From Nematostella vectensis (Eukaryota > Cnidaria > Anthozoa > Actiniaria > Edwardsiidae): DNA of 64,000 bases. Made by a program: the position numbers and the translations under genes. Every line of letters begins with the position of its first letter. Positions within the stretch are counted from its first letter, which is position 1. Of the stretch, positions 1 through 25,005 are shown in pieces. The stretch lies in assembly GCF_932526225.1 (NCBI RefSeq), contig NC_064037.1:9840203-9904202 (forward strand). Direction: 5' to 3'. The notes below the pieces were generated by a model. The model made no database searches. It was not told the DNA's origin and saw nothing but the letters and a program-made list of their open reading frames with translations.

Positions 1-115
1 AAACCATTAAGACAGACAATTCCTAAAGGGGAGAGAGGAATGAAGGTAACAACCATACTGTATCAAATATCACACTTTCCTTTGTCAACTGACTTTCCTT
101 TGTTCAAAAGCTTAC

Positions 116-1052
116 CTGTGTCCCCAAAAGGCGAACTGCTTTCTCCCAAGTTCTTTGTGGCTGTCTTTGCAAAAGTCAGAAACTAATGCTTGCCAATCTT
201 GATAGAATGGTTCCTTGTATCTGTTCTCCCTCCCAGGCAAGCATACAGCATGGACTTGAAAGTAACAAATTTAAAAATATTAAATCAAGCATAGCAAGTT
301 TACAGTGGATTATTTAGTTGCCAATATGAAAAGACTTAGAATAGTTTTCACTAAAATGCTGGACAATCTATGATCTCACAGCATGGAGAAATCCATTATG
401 AAGTTACCTGAATTCTAAAATCGCTTCGCTTGAGAGTCAAACACAATTTTAAAAGCTCTTTAGCTTTCATTTTTTTTTTTCACAATTAGGAATAATATTG
501 TCAATTTTCAAGAAATTTCCTCATTAATAGAACTCCTGACCGTAGCCTTGGGCTACCTGTGGATTAGTAGCTTTTCATGTGCATTTGAATTAAAAATTCT
601 CTGTAATTTTTTTTTCTTACATTGATCTACATTAGAGAAAGATTGTTTGATTGTCATCAGATCTTTTACTATTTTGACAATCTAAATGACCATTAAACTT
701 CTAAATTTATGTTCACTCAGTCGTGAATATTGAACACAACATCAAGTAGATTATTCAGTAATGTTTGATTTTAAACAATATCTCTTCGATTTCCTGTTCA
801 TATAATGCAAAAAGGGCTTTATATTCTTCGCTTGCGGTTTTTGTTATTTTGAAACAGTGAAAAAGCCAAATATTTACCAAAGCACTCACAAAAACATTAA
901 TCATAATAACAACCTTCGATCCCTGTGTTTTGTAGCTTCCGTCCCCACGAACCCGTGTAGTAGCTGGTTCCGCCTCCCGCCCAGGGAAAGCAGATCAAAT
1001 TGACCGACGAATCAGCCTTTTGGAAGCGGCATCGCAACCATTTCGAGCTCAT
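116..1052 (-). CDS. type II / OLAH-like thioesterase, 5' part
   Basis: Two coding exons on the minus strand: 1052-914 and 254-116; the gene runs off the left edge. Exon 1 starts at an ATG whose product reaches LICFPWAGGG within about 15-20 residues, as in type II thioesterases; an upstream in-frame ATG at 1169 would add an unusual extension, so I prefer 1052. Exon 2 encodes VCLPGREN..KEPFYQDW and ends FWGH plus AG, so the codon of the presumed catalytic serine (GHSxG) is split by the next intron. Splice sites are canonical and the phase (1) matches. The family are alpha/beta hydrolases that release acyl chains from fatty acid or polyketide synthases. The catalytic Asp/His and the rest of the lid lie outside the window. 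Introns argue against recent bacterial transfer. Family call is strong; substrate unknown. Confidence 0.85.
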
Positions 1053-1473
1053 AACATTCGAGCGTTTTAGTAAACTATAGCGCATTTGTGCCGGGAGTGC
1101 CAACTCCGAAGTTAATGAGTGCCAGATCACGTGACGTTCGGCTATTTTTAGGACCCTGTCTCCATACACAAGTAATTCTTGTAACGCTCGAATCGGAAAT
1201 CCATGGTTGCGCGGTATTGAGTATTCCCTGCAGTGTATTCGCAGTGGTTAATGCTTAAAGGTCACCTGTGGTTAACTTATAACTTTCTGCTGTTATATTT
1301 TTAAGCACTGTTGTAGACGTAGCATAGCAGCGAGTTGGATTTTATATTTCCCGCGTAACATTTAGCTCTCGTAAATCAAATGAATTATACACCCGTGGCT
1401 GTCCTTATCGATATGTGGACAAGATATATCGCCTGTTAGTTTGCTCAGACAGCCTCAGCGAACTCTGAAAAAC
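1053..1473. promoter_or_regulatory. shared head-to-head promoter region
   Basis: About 420 bp separate the start codons of the thioesterase (-) and rabphilin (+). Both 5' UTRs and both promoters must lie here unless far upstream exons exist. I see a CACGTGAC E-box-type site near 1130 and no clear TATA box. Bidirectional use is inference from spacing only. Confidence 0.4.
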
Positions 1474-15879
<14,406 letters not shown>

Positions 15880-15884
15880 GGTAA

Positions 15885-16310
15885 TGAAGGGAACACGTGC
15901 CAATCATCACCATGGCGACTAAAAAACGTTGTGCGCCTGTCAATAATCACCTTGACGACCAAACACGTGATGGGCTATACGCCTGTTCTTCAAGTTGACG
16001 ACTAAAATGCGCGATATGCAAAACGTCTTGGCCTCATTGCCATAGGGACTAAAACGCACTACGCCTGTCAATAATCACCATGGTCACTAAAACACGTGAT
16101 AGGCTTTACGCTTGTCTTTTACCTTGACGACTAAAACGCGTGATATGCAAAACGTCTTCGCCCCATTGCCATAGTGACTAAAACACATGGTACGCACTAC
16201 GCCTGTCAATAATCACCATGGTGACTAAAACACGTGATAGGCTTTACGCTTGTCTTTTACCTTGACGAATAAAACGCGTGATATGCAAAACGTCCAATGG
16301 GACTCCATGA
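15885..16310. repeat. ~130-138-bp tandem repeat carrying CACGTG sites
   Basis: Directly downstream of the rabphilin stop codon. About three diverged units contain CACTAAAACACGTGATAGGC, CTTGACGACTAAAACGCG, GATATGCAAAACGTC and GCCTGTCAATAATCACCATG. CACGTG is at 15894, 15964, 16093 and 16231. This could be 3' UTR or intergenic. Confidence 0.8.
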
Positions 16311-17512
16311 CGACAGAGACATTACTCCAACAGCAATATTTGGCCGTCAGAAAAATACAATGAAGTTCCAATTATGATATTTGTTCAGATAAAGGTTACC
16401 ATATAAGAAAAGTCCCCTTTAGACTCATTCGGGGTTATTCGGAAATGTTTCGTTTTCGAATATTGGGAATTCTGTGGATCGCAAAGAAATGCACCCTCGC
16501 CCCAGTGCTCCTCGGCCTTCGCGCGGGAATAAGCCCGAATGAGAGCCAGCTAGCAGGCTTCCCTCAGAGTCCCCATTGTTTTCGCCATCTTCTCTTAAGG
16601 CAACGAGTGTCTGAAGCCGCTATTTCTTTCAGCGTGACCGGAGACGACAGAGATTTCGGTGTTGATCACGTGATGTGGTACGAGTCCCTAGCTGAACCGT
16701 GAGCCCGCGTTTACCCATGTGCATGGGTCTCTTGCTCAACCAGCTTAGGTAGAGATTATACGGAGAATCGCATCTGAAGCTCGGCGAGACAGCAAAATAA
16801 ATCAAATGCATGAAATCATAGGATATTACAACTATAAAATATTATAAGCGGAACAACTTAAGAATGCGTACGATACAGAGGTTATCTGTAGGAGGAGAGG
16901 TTTTCAATATGTGTGATATGAGAATGTGAGAAATATTTACAAATATCGGTATGCTCATATCGACTAAAGGAGGAATACAAGAGGCGTAACAAAATAGACA
17001 TAACATCTAGTTGTATTATAAATTTATTGAGCAAACGGGAGTTGCTATGGTAATTTTGAGGTACGCCGTTATTGGAAAATGTTTGTGCAAATTAATAACT
17101 CGTTGGAGTGGAGGCAGATAATAAAGCGAGTGTGTTGGTAAAATTTATTTGATCTTCGTTGTGATTATTGTGGTGGTTGGGTGTGGGGTATAGGTGGGAA
17201 AGTTAGGTGCAAATTGGACAAACGAGAGTCCAACGATGGCGTGTTTTTCATATTTCCTCAGAATTCATTGGAGAAAGTAATGATTGGTTTTCTTGAATTT
17301 GCTTCCCCATAGAAAATCTTTCGGTGTCTCTCTTATTTAAAATAAACTCACAACAGCTATAGTGATTTTGATGTTTTGATTTTCTAATTTAAATATACGA
17401 GTAACGATCCAATCTATATACAATACGACAAATTGTTTAGCGTGATAATAAGGCATGATCTAAGCAGGGTTGTAAAGCAAAATATCTTTAGAGGTCCTTT
17501 AGAGGTTAGAAT
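16311..17512. other. gene-poor interval between rabphilin and the coiled-coil gene
   Basis: No gene recognised. An AATAAA at 16796-16801 could serve rabphilin if its 3' UTR is about 0.9 kb. The minus-strand 3' UTR of the coiled-coil gene must also start here, so the two genes converge. An 85-codon frame at 16445-16702 has no recognisable content. Confidence 0.4.
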
Positions 17513-19699
17513 TTAGAAGTCTAGCGCATCCTTGAAGTCTTGTCCGTCGTAAATGTCGCATGGAGTAGGTGGTTTGCGAGGACCCTGTGATCTTTCACCA
17601 TACTTAGCGGCAGCCTTCTTCTTCTTGGCAAGTTCCTTGAGCTTCTTCTGTCGCTTGGTCAGTCGCTTCTGGTGGGACTCCCTAGATCCTGAGAACGAGA
17701 ACAGCGTAGAACATTTGTATCAGCTATCGGTACAAACTCCGTATATCTCGTTGTAAGGATGTTCCACCAAACCCGTCTAAAGGCTACGTGGCCATCTTTT
17801 TGAGACGCCAGCTTTTGATTTCCTATAACAAGGCGGGAACTTCTTAAGAACAAACGCTCTGATTGCTTCGCTATCTCGGAATAATGGGACAGTATTCACC
17901 GCTGAAACTCGGAATAATGAGTCGATTTGTAAAAATTACCATAAAAAAAAACTTGCTTTTTAGCACGCGAAATTATCGAGCTTCACATCTAAAGGGCAGT
18001 TTTGCTAAAATTGTTTAGATTTATTGTCCTTTAAGGAAAATCGGCTTCAAACTCCCTGTGTTTTGACAATTTTCCGCCGAAATTATTTTGCAACGCGCGC
18101 GACAAATTCAAAGTTTGCTGGAATTTTATTTGCTATAAACAAATACAGCACATCCTCACTTTATACAAAGGAAAACGGCAAGTTACTCAAAGTTTAGACC
18201 TGCATAATGTATCCACAATCAAGAGAAATATTTTAGTGAATATACCTTATCGTCTGTGGGGAATTCAAAGTTTAAGAAATAATTTTTACGATCATAGAAT
18301 GGATTTGGTTGAATTAAACTCATTATTATTATTATTAAAATAATTTCAACAAAATGTGTCTTGTTCAGTCCCCGCCAAGCATATACTAAAACAATTATTT
18401 TCCTCAGGCTCAGCGAATAGCGGTGGATAGTCCCCTCGACGCGAACCGCTATTCACTTCGCCTTCGGCGAATAATTGTTAAGTAGCCTGGGTAGTAGTAA
18501 CGTGACACTTACGCTCGTCTGCAAAGTCGATCTCCCACATGACGGCAGATGTAGCTCCGTTGCTGCGCAGTCTCTCGTCAGGCTGGTCAGCGGTGCTCTT
18601 GCTTTTGAGCTGCTGTCGGAGCTTGTTGATCTTCATTTGCTTTCTCTGCTGTCGTTGGCGACGCGCCTCGTCACATGCTGAAGAAGAGATAACAATATTG
18701 CAATTAGATCCTGAATAACTAATGATGGCAGGCCTGTATTAACTCACGATTGTCGGCCAAGTCAATCTCCCAGGCAACCGGGTCTTCAATCAGAAAGGGT
18801 GCGGCGTTTCTGGGAAGCTTCTCTGACTCGGACGGTGCTTTCTTCTCCGCCACGCCTCTCTTGAACCAGTTCTGCAGGACATACTTCTTGTCAAGCTGCC
18901 GCTGGCTAGGGCCTCCATAGCCGATGCCAGTAATACCCAGGTCGGGGGTTGGCGGCCTGGGGCTTGCAGGAGCCTGGGAGGGGCTGTGGCAACTGTGGCT
19001 TGTGGTGTCCTCTTGTGAGGAGGAGGAGGAGGAGGAGGAGGAGGAGGAGGAGGAGGAGGCAGGAGACATGCGGAAGGTCCAGGGGGTGGAGGTGGCGGGG
19101 TCAGCCATCTCTCTCGCATCAGCTGCGGTGTCTGCCCTTGTTGCCTCCCTGCCTTCAATGACATCCTCCCAATTCTGCACGCCAAGGAGGGTAGACATTG
19201 CGCCTTCGCGCTGATATACACTGCTGCCCGCTGTCACGGGGGAATCATCCTCCGACTTGAACCTTTCAAGAGCGGTTTGCATGGCGGACACGGCCCTGGA
19301 TACAGCAGGTGAAAGGCCTTGCTTCTTTTTGCTGTGGACCAGACTCGTGGGTCCCTTTGGCAGGCTTGGGAAAATGCCTTGGCGCTTTCTCTTGCTCTGC
19401 TCGTCTGAGCTCTTGACCAGGATTAATTGGCCTTTCTTAGGCTTGCTGAGTCGCGGGTATTGATTGCCCGAATTCATCATTTTCAGCGCGTCAACTGTGA
19501 ACACGGAGTAGTCAGGTGATTCTTTCTCGGCATCCAGGATCTTCATGTCCGAGGTTGTATCGACGCCCACCTTACGGTTCGTTCTCTTTTCCATGATTCC
19601 CACAGGTTCACCCGTAGTTGCGGTCTCTTGCTGGCCTTCGAGCCCAAAACCAGGAATACAAGCCAGACAACTTGAAATAAACTGACGGAAACTTTCCAT
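17513..19699 (-). CDS. uncharacterised Ser/Lys-rich coiled-coil protein
   Basis: Three exons on the minus strand: 19699-18748, 18677-18513, 17688-17513; both introns are phase 1 and GT-AG. Product 430 aa. I do not recognise the family. Residues 1-120 are basic and include LSKPKKGQLILVKSS. About 215-235 is a serine run encoded by a (TCC)n tract. About 245-317 has YGGPSQRQLDKKYVLQNWFK. The C-terminal 110 residues are highly charged and helical (ACDEARRQRQQRKQMKINK; KRLTKRQKKLKELAKKKKAA), a likely coiled coil or nucleic-acid/microtubule-binding tail. Exons 1 and 2 both end in the same motif, AWEIDLADN and MWEIDFADE, at the same phase, which suggests an internal exon-end duplication. Start chosen as the first ATG of the long frame. 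It stands head-to-head with the dead ESS2 copy. Confidence 0.8.
18390..18479. mobile_element. 90-bp fold-back MITE
   Basis: Intron 2 of the coiled-coil gene. AACAATTATTTTCCTCAGGC at the left is mirrored by the right end (reverse complement AACAATTATTCGCCGAAGGC), and the match continues through GAATAGCGG on both arms. Nearly all of the element is stem. Confidence 0.8.
19016..19059. repeat. (GAG)n microsatellite coding for poly-Ser
   Basis: About fifteen GAG/AGG triplets; on the coding (minus) strand these are TCC codons of the serine run in the coiled-coil protein. Likely length-variable between alleles. Confidence 0.95.
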
Positions 19700-20017
19700 G
19701 TTAAATTTGAATTATTTGAAATAAATTACGCACACTTCACAAAATAGCTTTCTGAAATTGTCTTTTCAATTTCTTTGGAGATAATTCTTAGTTTTGTGAC
19801 ATCATAATTCGTGAATTCGAATCGAAATTCGCGCGCGCGCTCTAAGCCAAAATCCGAAACCATAATTATTTGCTTGGGCTGCCTGTGGTAGCTACAACAA
19901 GTTACGCATTTTATCCAAATTACCCCCTCCAAATCATCCCATCTTTAGAAATCACCTGTAAGCGACTTCAAGACACTTTCAAAGATATCGCTTCTGTATG
20001 TTACAATCGATGAAGTT
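19700..20017. promoter_or_regulatory. head-to-head promoter, coiled-coil gene / ESS2 copy 1
   Basis: 318 bp separate the two start codons. The segment with GCGCGCGCTCTAAG then AAACCATAA (19826-19865) recurs at 27604-27645, and the part just before the ESS2 ATG (TTACGCATTTTATCCAAATT onward) recurs at 29296-29414. The promoter was therefore duplicated with ESS2, but in the second copy it is split by about 1.6 kb. Confidence 0.5.
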
Positions 20018-22829
20018 ATGGCTTTGGTAAAACGCGGCGATAATTTGGCCGTGGCAGTTCCAGAATCGACTGAAAACGTATCGAAAAAGAAGGTTTTGGA
20101 TGAAGATACCTTGTCCAGGTAAGTAGATTAACATGGCCCACAGGCTTGTAGTCTTCTCAGTAGCTGTTTATAGATGTTGAGAGATGCACATATACTACTA
20201 TTTATCAAGGAAAGGGCTTGCTGTTTCAAGCGATACAAAATGCAAATATAAGTACAAATATAGAGTAATTTTAAACGGGTGACTGGTTTATAAAATGCGA
20301 TTGAAAAATACCATTTCACCAGAAAAACAGGTTGTCTGTTTCGGCAGCTATAAATGAGATTGCAACTAGAATGGAATCTGTAAAGTTTAAAACTAATGAT
20401 GGTGGTCTAGAAATTGTGCTAACCATCTCCTGTCTCAATTTTAGTCTGTAGATAAAATAATCCAAAGAGATTTTTTCCCTGAGCTTTCAAAGCTGAGAGC
20501 ACAACATGAGTACCTTGACGCCGTGAAACACAATGATACCAAGCGGCTCCGTGAGATATTGGCACGGTACCAGTCGAACCAAACTTGGTCTTGGTGAGTT
20601 AAAAACATTAAAATGTTTAATATTTTTCATTTTATCATCTAAAAAACTTTTAATATATTGAGTAATGACTTAAAAGACTATAGCTGTAGAATAACTAGGG
20701 GTGTTGGTCATTTCTCCGATGATCTTTCTTTCTTTCTTTGGAATGTTGATGTAGCGACTATAGAATACAGGGCCAATGGGACTTCACACCTCGATTTCTA
20801 AAGAACGACGCAAAAAATGAAATGGAAATGCAAATAAGTTTGGATGTGGCCCTGAATTCTGTAGTCTAGCTCTCCTTTCGATGATTACGCGGCTATAGAA
20901 ATTACAGTACTGCTCGGTGATGGCTTGTTATAACTTTTCAATACAGTAAGTTACTTCTTTTCGACACGATACAAATTTTCGATATTTTTATGATGTAGTT
21001 TTACGATTTAAGTACTGTACAATCTTCCTTTTCAATTCGACTAAAATGTCATTTTTCAATTCGACTTTGATGTCCTTTTTCAGTTGACTATGATGTTATT
21101 TTTCAATTCGACTCACAACAATATGAATACTTCTTTTATTCTCTTCTATTTACTAATATGCTAATGACATCATGATCTAAATTTAAACACTGTTTATGAA
21201 GTATTTCTTCTCTCACAAACTTTCCAGGATGTACAGTATGTAATTTAACTATTGCTCACCCAAGCAAGTTCTAGAAATACTAAATGGATTTTCATTTGTA
21301 TTTGTCACGCTACTTGAATACCCTCGAAATATGCTCCGTAACTTTCACGAACTATCTACAGAAATTAATATCTTATTTACAAAGACTTCTTTGACTATTC
21401 AAACAAGTAATCTAAATCCTTTTTTTTAAACACTAGAGTTTACTAAAAGTGAATCACACTATATTAAATATAATATTTTAAGGTCCTTCTTACTCTTTTT
21501 ACTCCTTTTTTATATTAAGTCCTTCATAACAAGGGGGTCTGCATAGACAAGCTGAAATTGGTAAAAACAAATGACACTATTTTCCCAGAGGTGTAAAACA
21601 TTCCACTCTAACCTTGTATTGATTTTTTTCTGTTAATAAATATATCAAATAAGCAACAGTGCTGAAGAACAAAAAAATGACTTATTTAAAAGTCCATTGT
21701 AGTTTTAAAGATATTTTGTTTTGATTCCTACGAAAGGATAAAGGATTGTATGTACACTGTAGGCAAAAGTTTGATGTTATAGCTGGCTTTTATTCTCTAT
21801 CGTATTACTCAAATAAAAAGGTTTGGGTTTCGGGTTGTCGCAGTGTACTATAACATTAAAATCAAATGGTCAGCCATCAAATACCATTTTTTTGTATCTA
21901 TTTCCCAGTGGTTCCATTCCAATCCTCTGTGTTCTATTCATATTGCATCTGATAATTTTTTAACAACTCACCAACTTAGTTAATCTTATGACTTTGAATA
22001 CAGCAACACCAAGCACAATCACTTTTGACACCCCAAGCACAATCCAAGGAACCCCTTTACGACAAGGCGGAGGTGTCATCTATGCACAGAGAGCAACCGA
22101 ACCAGTCACAAGAGGGTGATAAACGAACCAAAGACCCTTTAAACCTTCCACTGCGGACAAATTCGTAGCCAAGCACACAAGTGAGGATAATGCTTCATTT
22201 GACTAATCATGGAGACGGCCAGGGAAAAACACCGAGAAAAATATGAGTGGAGGAAAGAGGAGGAGCATTCAGAAATCCAGCAAGCAAGTTTAGCGCTTCC
22301 CTCAGGAAAGGAGGGAGAGCAACTTATGATTGAACAGCGACCAGCGATGGTCGAGACATGGACCTACAAAAATAAAAACGCACTTATGTATGTCCCTGAG
22401 GGTACAGAACACTCAGTGATTGAGCAAATTGAAAAGAAGGCTAAGGGAACACAAGAGGTTATACATGAACATACTAGGTTTAGTAGAAACCCATTTCCTG
22501 ACGCTAGTTGTAGTGGAATGCTGGCTGGTGCGTCAGCAGCAAAGCTGGCTCAGCAGCAAGGCAAGATTGGAGTTAATGGGCAGGTGTTTGCACCATCGGA
22601 GACTCCAAAAGTCAATGGGTTTGAGTTTGTTGCCACACCCTCGCCTGCACCAGGTAAGAAAGTACCAACAGTTGTTGTTGTATCTAAGCCATGAATTGAC
22701 CCATTGACGCTGTCAACCCTACCAAGTCCAACCTGATTATTAGAAACACTGTTGCTGCCACCACACAACACACAGTGTAGATAAACAACTTGACCATCCC
22801 TGCACACAATCCTCACCATCCCCCCCCCT

Positions 22830-22860
22830 TCCCACGCACGCACACACACACACAACATCA
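22830..22860. repeat. CA-rich microsatellite
   Basis: ACGCACGCACACACACACAC in what was intron 3 of the ESS2 pseudogene. Confidence 0.8.
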
Positions 22861-23809
22861 ACATTACAAAGTCGTCTAACACACCACAATCAGCACCACT
22901 ACCTCTCGTAGCTCCACTGACAAAACTACACAACAACTACACCAACATCACCAAATGCACTCAATTTTCTCGGGTATAACAGTATTCATGTTAAAAAAGG
23001 CAAAGGATTTACTCAATATGAAGGAAAGCAGTAGTCATGTTTTTTATCTTTACTCAGAGATTTGTGTTTAGTCTCCTTTGCAGCCGCCCGAGGCCGGAGT
23101 CACTCAAAAACACTCCCAGCAATGATAGGGAGGTAACTAAAGGAAACCAAGAAATTCTTCTTAGACACATAAACTTCTCCTACAAGGGGAAATATCAATG
23201 TTTGGTTTCTAGAAACTGTACTGTATGTTGCCTACTGTATGTGTCAATTGGCACTCAGAGGGTAGGAATTTCACACATGGGTTGTCACCTGGCCTAGCAT
23301 TTAACACTGCCAGCTTCTCTAATTGTGGCAAAATAATAAGTCTTAGAGAGCATCTATTTCTATCTGCTGATTCGATTGATTTTTATATATACATACATTT
23401 TGTTCAAAATGTTTAATAAATAGGGCTGTATGACCATGATTCTTAATATCCAATGGTGTGACCATACACCCATTCGTCGCCAAAAGAGTGGCTCATTTCT
23501 TATTGAAGTATCATCAAAAACTGTTATTTTTCCATACTGCAAACATCCCCACAGCAAATCATGGGTTCATACCTGGGTAGATTTTATAAATGGTATGGAT
23601 GGATGGTATCATACATAGGGTTTTCAACCCTATTGATTTCTTCATAAGGACCTTTCATTACCACTTACAATTTTTTAAATGCTGTCATATTTTGTTAATT
23701 TGCAGTAGCCAAGGTCAGGATTTACCGGGGGAGGGGTTGCACAGGAAGTAAATATTTTGTGGATGTGTCAAATGTGTTCGGAGGGTGCATGATATTTTTA
23801 TTTATGCCC

Positions 23810-23815
23810 AATAAA
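23810..23815 (+). terminator. relic polyadenylation signal of the ESS2 pseudogene
   Basis: AATAAA in CCCAATAAAAATTA, aligned with the AATAAA at 38619 downstream of the live gene. Confidence 0.6.
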
Positions 23816-24556
23816 AATTATATGCAACATTTTTATTCTTATTTACAGCAAGCCACAATATATATTATTTGAACTTTATCCCTATAATGTAGCCCACCCC
23901 CTTCATCTTCAATAAGGGACACATTAAAAGCAAAATAGTTGAACAGAAAAAAGGAAAACACCAGAGAACGAAGAAAAAATAAATTCTTTAAATGAAACTA
24001 AACCCTATCGGAAAAAACAAAAACAAAAAGAATTCTGGCTTTTTTTATAAGCGTTGTATAAGTTGGTTTCAGTTGCTGTTATTTTGCCGCTAAAAGTCTG
24101 AGCGCCGGGAGTTAACACCCAAACAGTCACGTGATCTTTTAGCGCAAGTACATTATTACCTCATTTTCCATAACCGTAGACATGAACCAGATACTAAACA
24201 ACTGCTAAGGAGGGAAACACAATTTCTTTTTCCTGAGAATCTTGATGTTTCCTGTGATGAAAATAGAAAGACACTGAGATTCATAGAAGCAAAACTGGAG
24301 AATGGATCGAGTAATATTTACCTACGTGGTTATACGCGCGGCGAAACGTTTTGAGCGAAGCGAAAGAGCCTCTGGTGCAACGGATAGCCAGCCTCACTAT
24401 GGTGCTAATATATTCATACAAGATTTGTACTACGCCGTTGATTGGTCAATAAAAGTTGCTATTGTAGTTGTATTCCATATTTGGAGGACCGTCTCCATTC
24501 CAATCAAACCGGTTTCTTTTTGGGAAAAATTCCAGCTAAGCCGTACCCTGGGTACC

Positions 24557-24643
24557 AGAGGCTCCAAGCTTCGCGGCGAAACGTTTTGAGCGAAGCGAAA
24601 AAACTTCGCTCAAATCGTTGTCACCGCGAAGCTCGGAGCCTGT
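24557..24643. mobile_element. long-stem hairpin (fold-back element)
   Basis: CAGAGGCTCCAAGCTTCGCG and TTTTGAGCGAAG form a left arm of about 40 bases. The right arm (CTTCGCTCAAATCG, then CCGCGAAGCTCGGAGCCTGT) pairs with it across a loop of about 8. A partial copy of the arm (CGGCGAAACGTTTTGAGCGA) also occurs at 24340. Confidence 0.7.
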
Positions 24644-24646
24644 GGT

Positions 24647-24992
24647 AAGGGTTGACAGATATATAGAGATTTAAAGAACAGAGCGGTCCTTAGTGAGACT
24701 GCAAAGAGGTCCTCAAAGTTTGCGTCGATTATGTGTTTAAAGGGATAGCACCCCACTGGTTTTACAGCCCCCCTCCCCTCCTGATAATAATTGCACAGTC
24801 CCTAACAGAGAAATGGGATTCTTCCATGCAAATGGGCGCAATAAACCAACGCATTCTGTAGTGATGTTAGTTTTATTTGCCACTTATGCTAACACCATGA
24901 CAATGTCGATCTTAACCGCATTTATATGAATTATATCTTTTTCTTGACATTAAAAGGTATATTTTTAGACTTTCCTGCAGTTATGGTGGCTT
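24647..24992 (-). repeat. truncated copy of the eight-cysteine gene's 3' end
   Basis: Closely matches 43226-43576 and 47410-47760: GGTTGACAGATATATAGAGA, the CCCCTCCCCTCCTGATAATA stretch, and the stop codon plus last few codons (TTTAGACTTTCCTGCAGTTA). It ends abruptly after GTTATGGTGGCT, so only the 3' UTR and about six codons survive. The DIRS-like relic begins beyond the break. Confidence 0.85.
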
Positions 24993-25005
24993 AAATGTAA
25001 AGATA

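Larger units (their letters stand above)
20018..23830 (+). pseudogene. ESS2 (DGCR14) duplicate, decayed
   Basis: Second copy of the ESS2 gene found at 29415. Exon 1 (20018-20118) lacks a base near its end (ACCTTGTCCAG against ACCTATGTCCAG), so joining to exon 2 (20445-20593) gives a stop within two codons. Exon 3 (22004-22653) has an extra G at GGCGGAGG, further small indels, and a six-base loss after GAGTGG; only a 161-codon frame from 22209 stays open. Exon 4 is reduced to its last bases plus donor (about 23120-23137, GCAATGATAGGGAG). Exon 5 is deleted: 14 bases after its acceptor (23705-23720) the sequence jumps into what is 3' flank in the live copy (GGATTTACCGGGGG), and the polyadenylation signal follows. 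Not translatable as ESS2. Confidence 0.93.

Noticed and set aside
18790-19221. 143-codon minus-strand frame rich in proline and plus-strand frames with Glu/Arg runs
   Set aside because: They are other-frame shadows of the poly-Ser (TCC)n tract of the coiled-coil gene.
20018-23830. A second working ESS2 gene
   Set aside because: Frameshifts in exons 1 and 3, loss of nearly all of exon 4 and deletion of exon 5.
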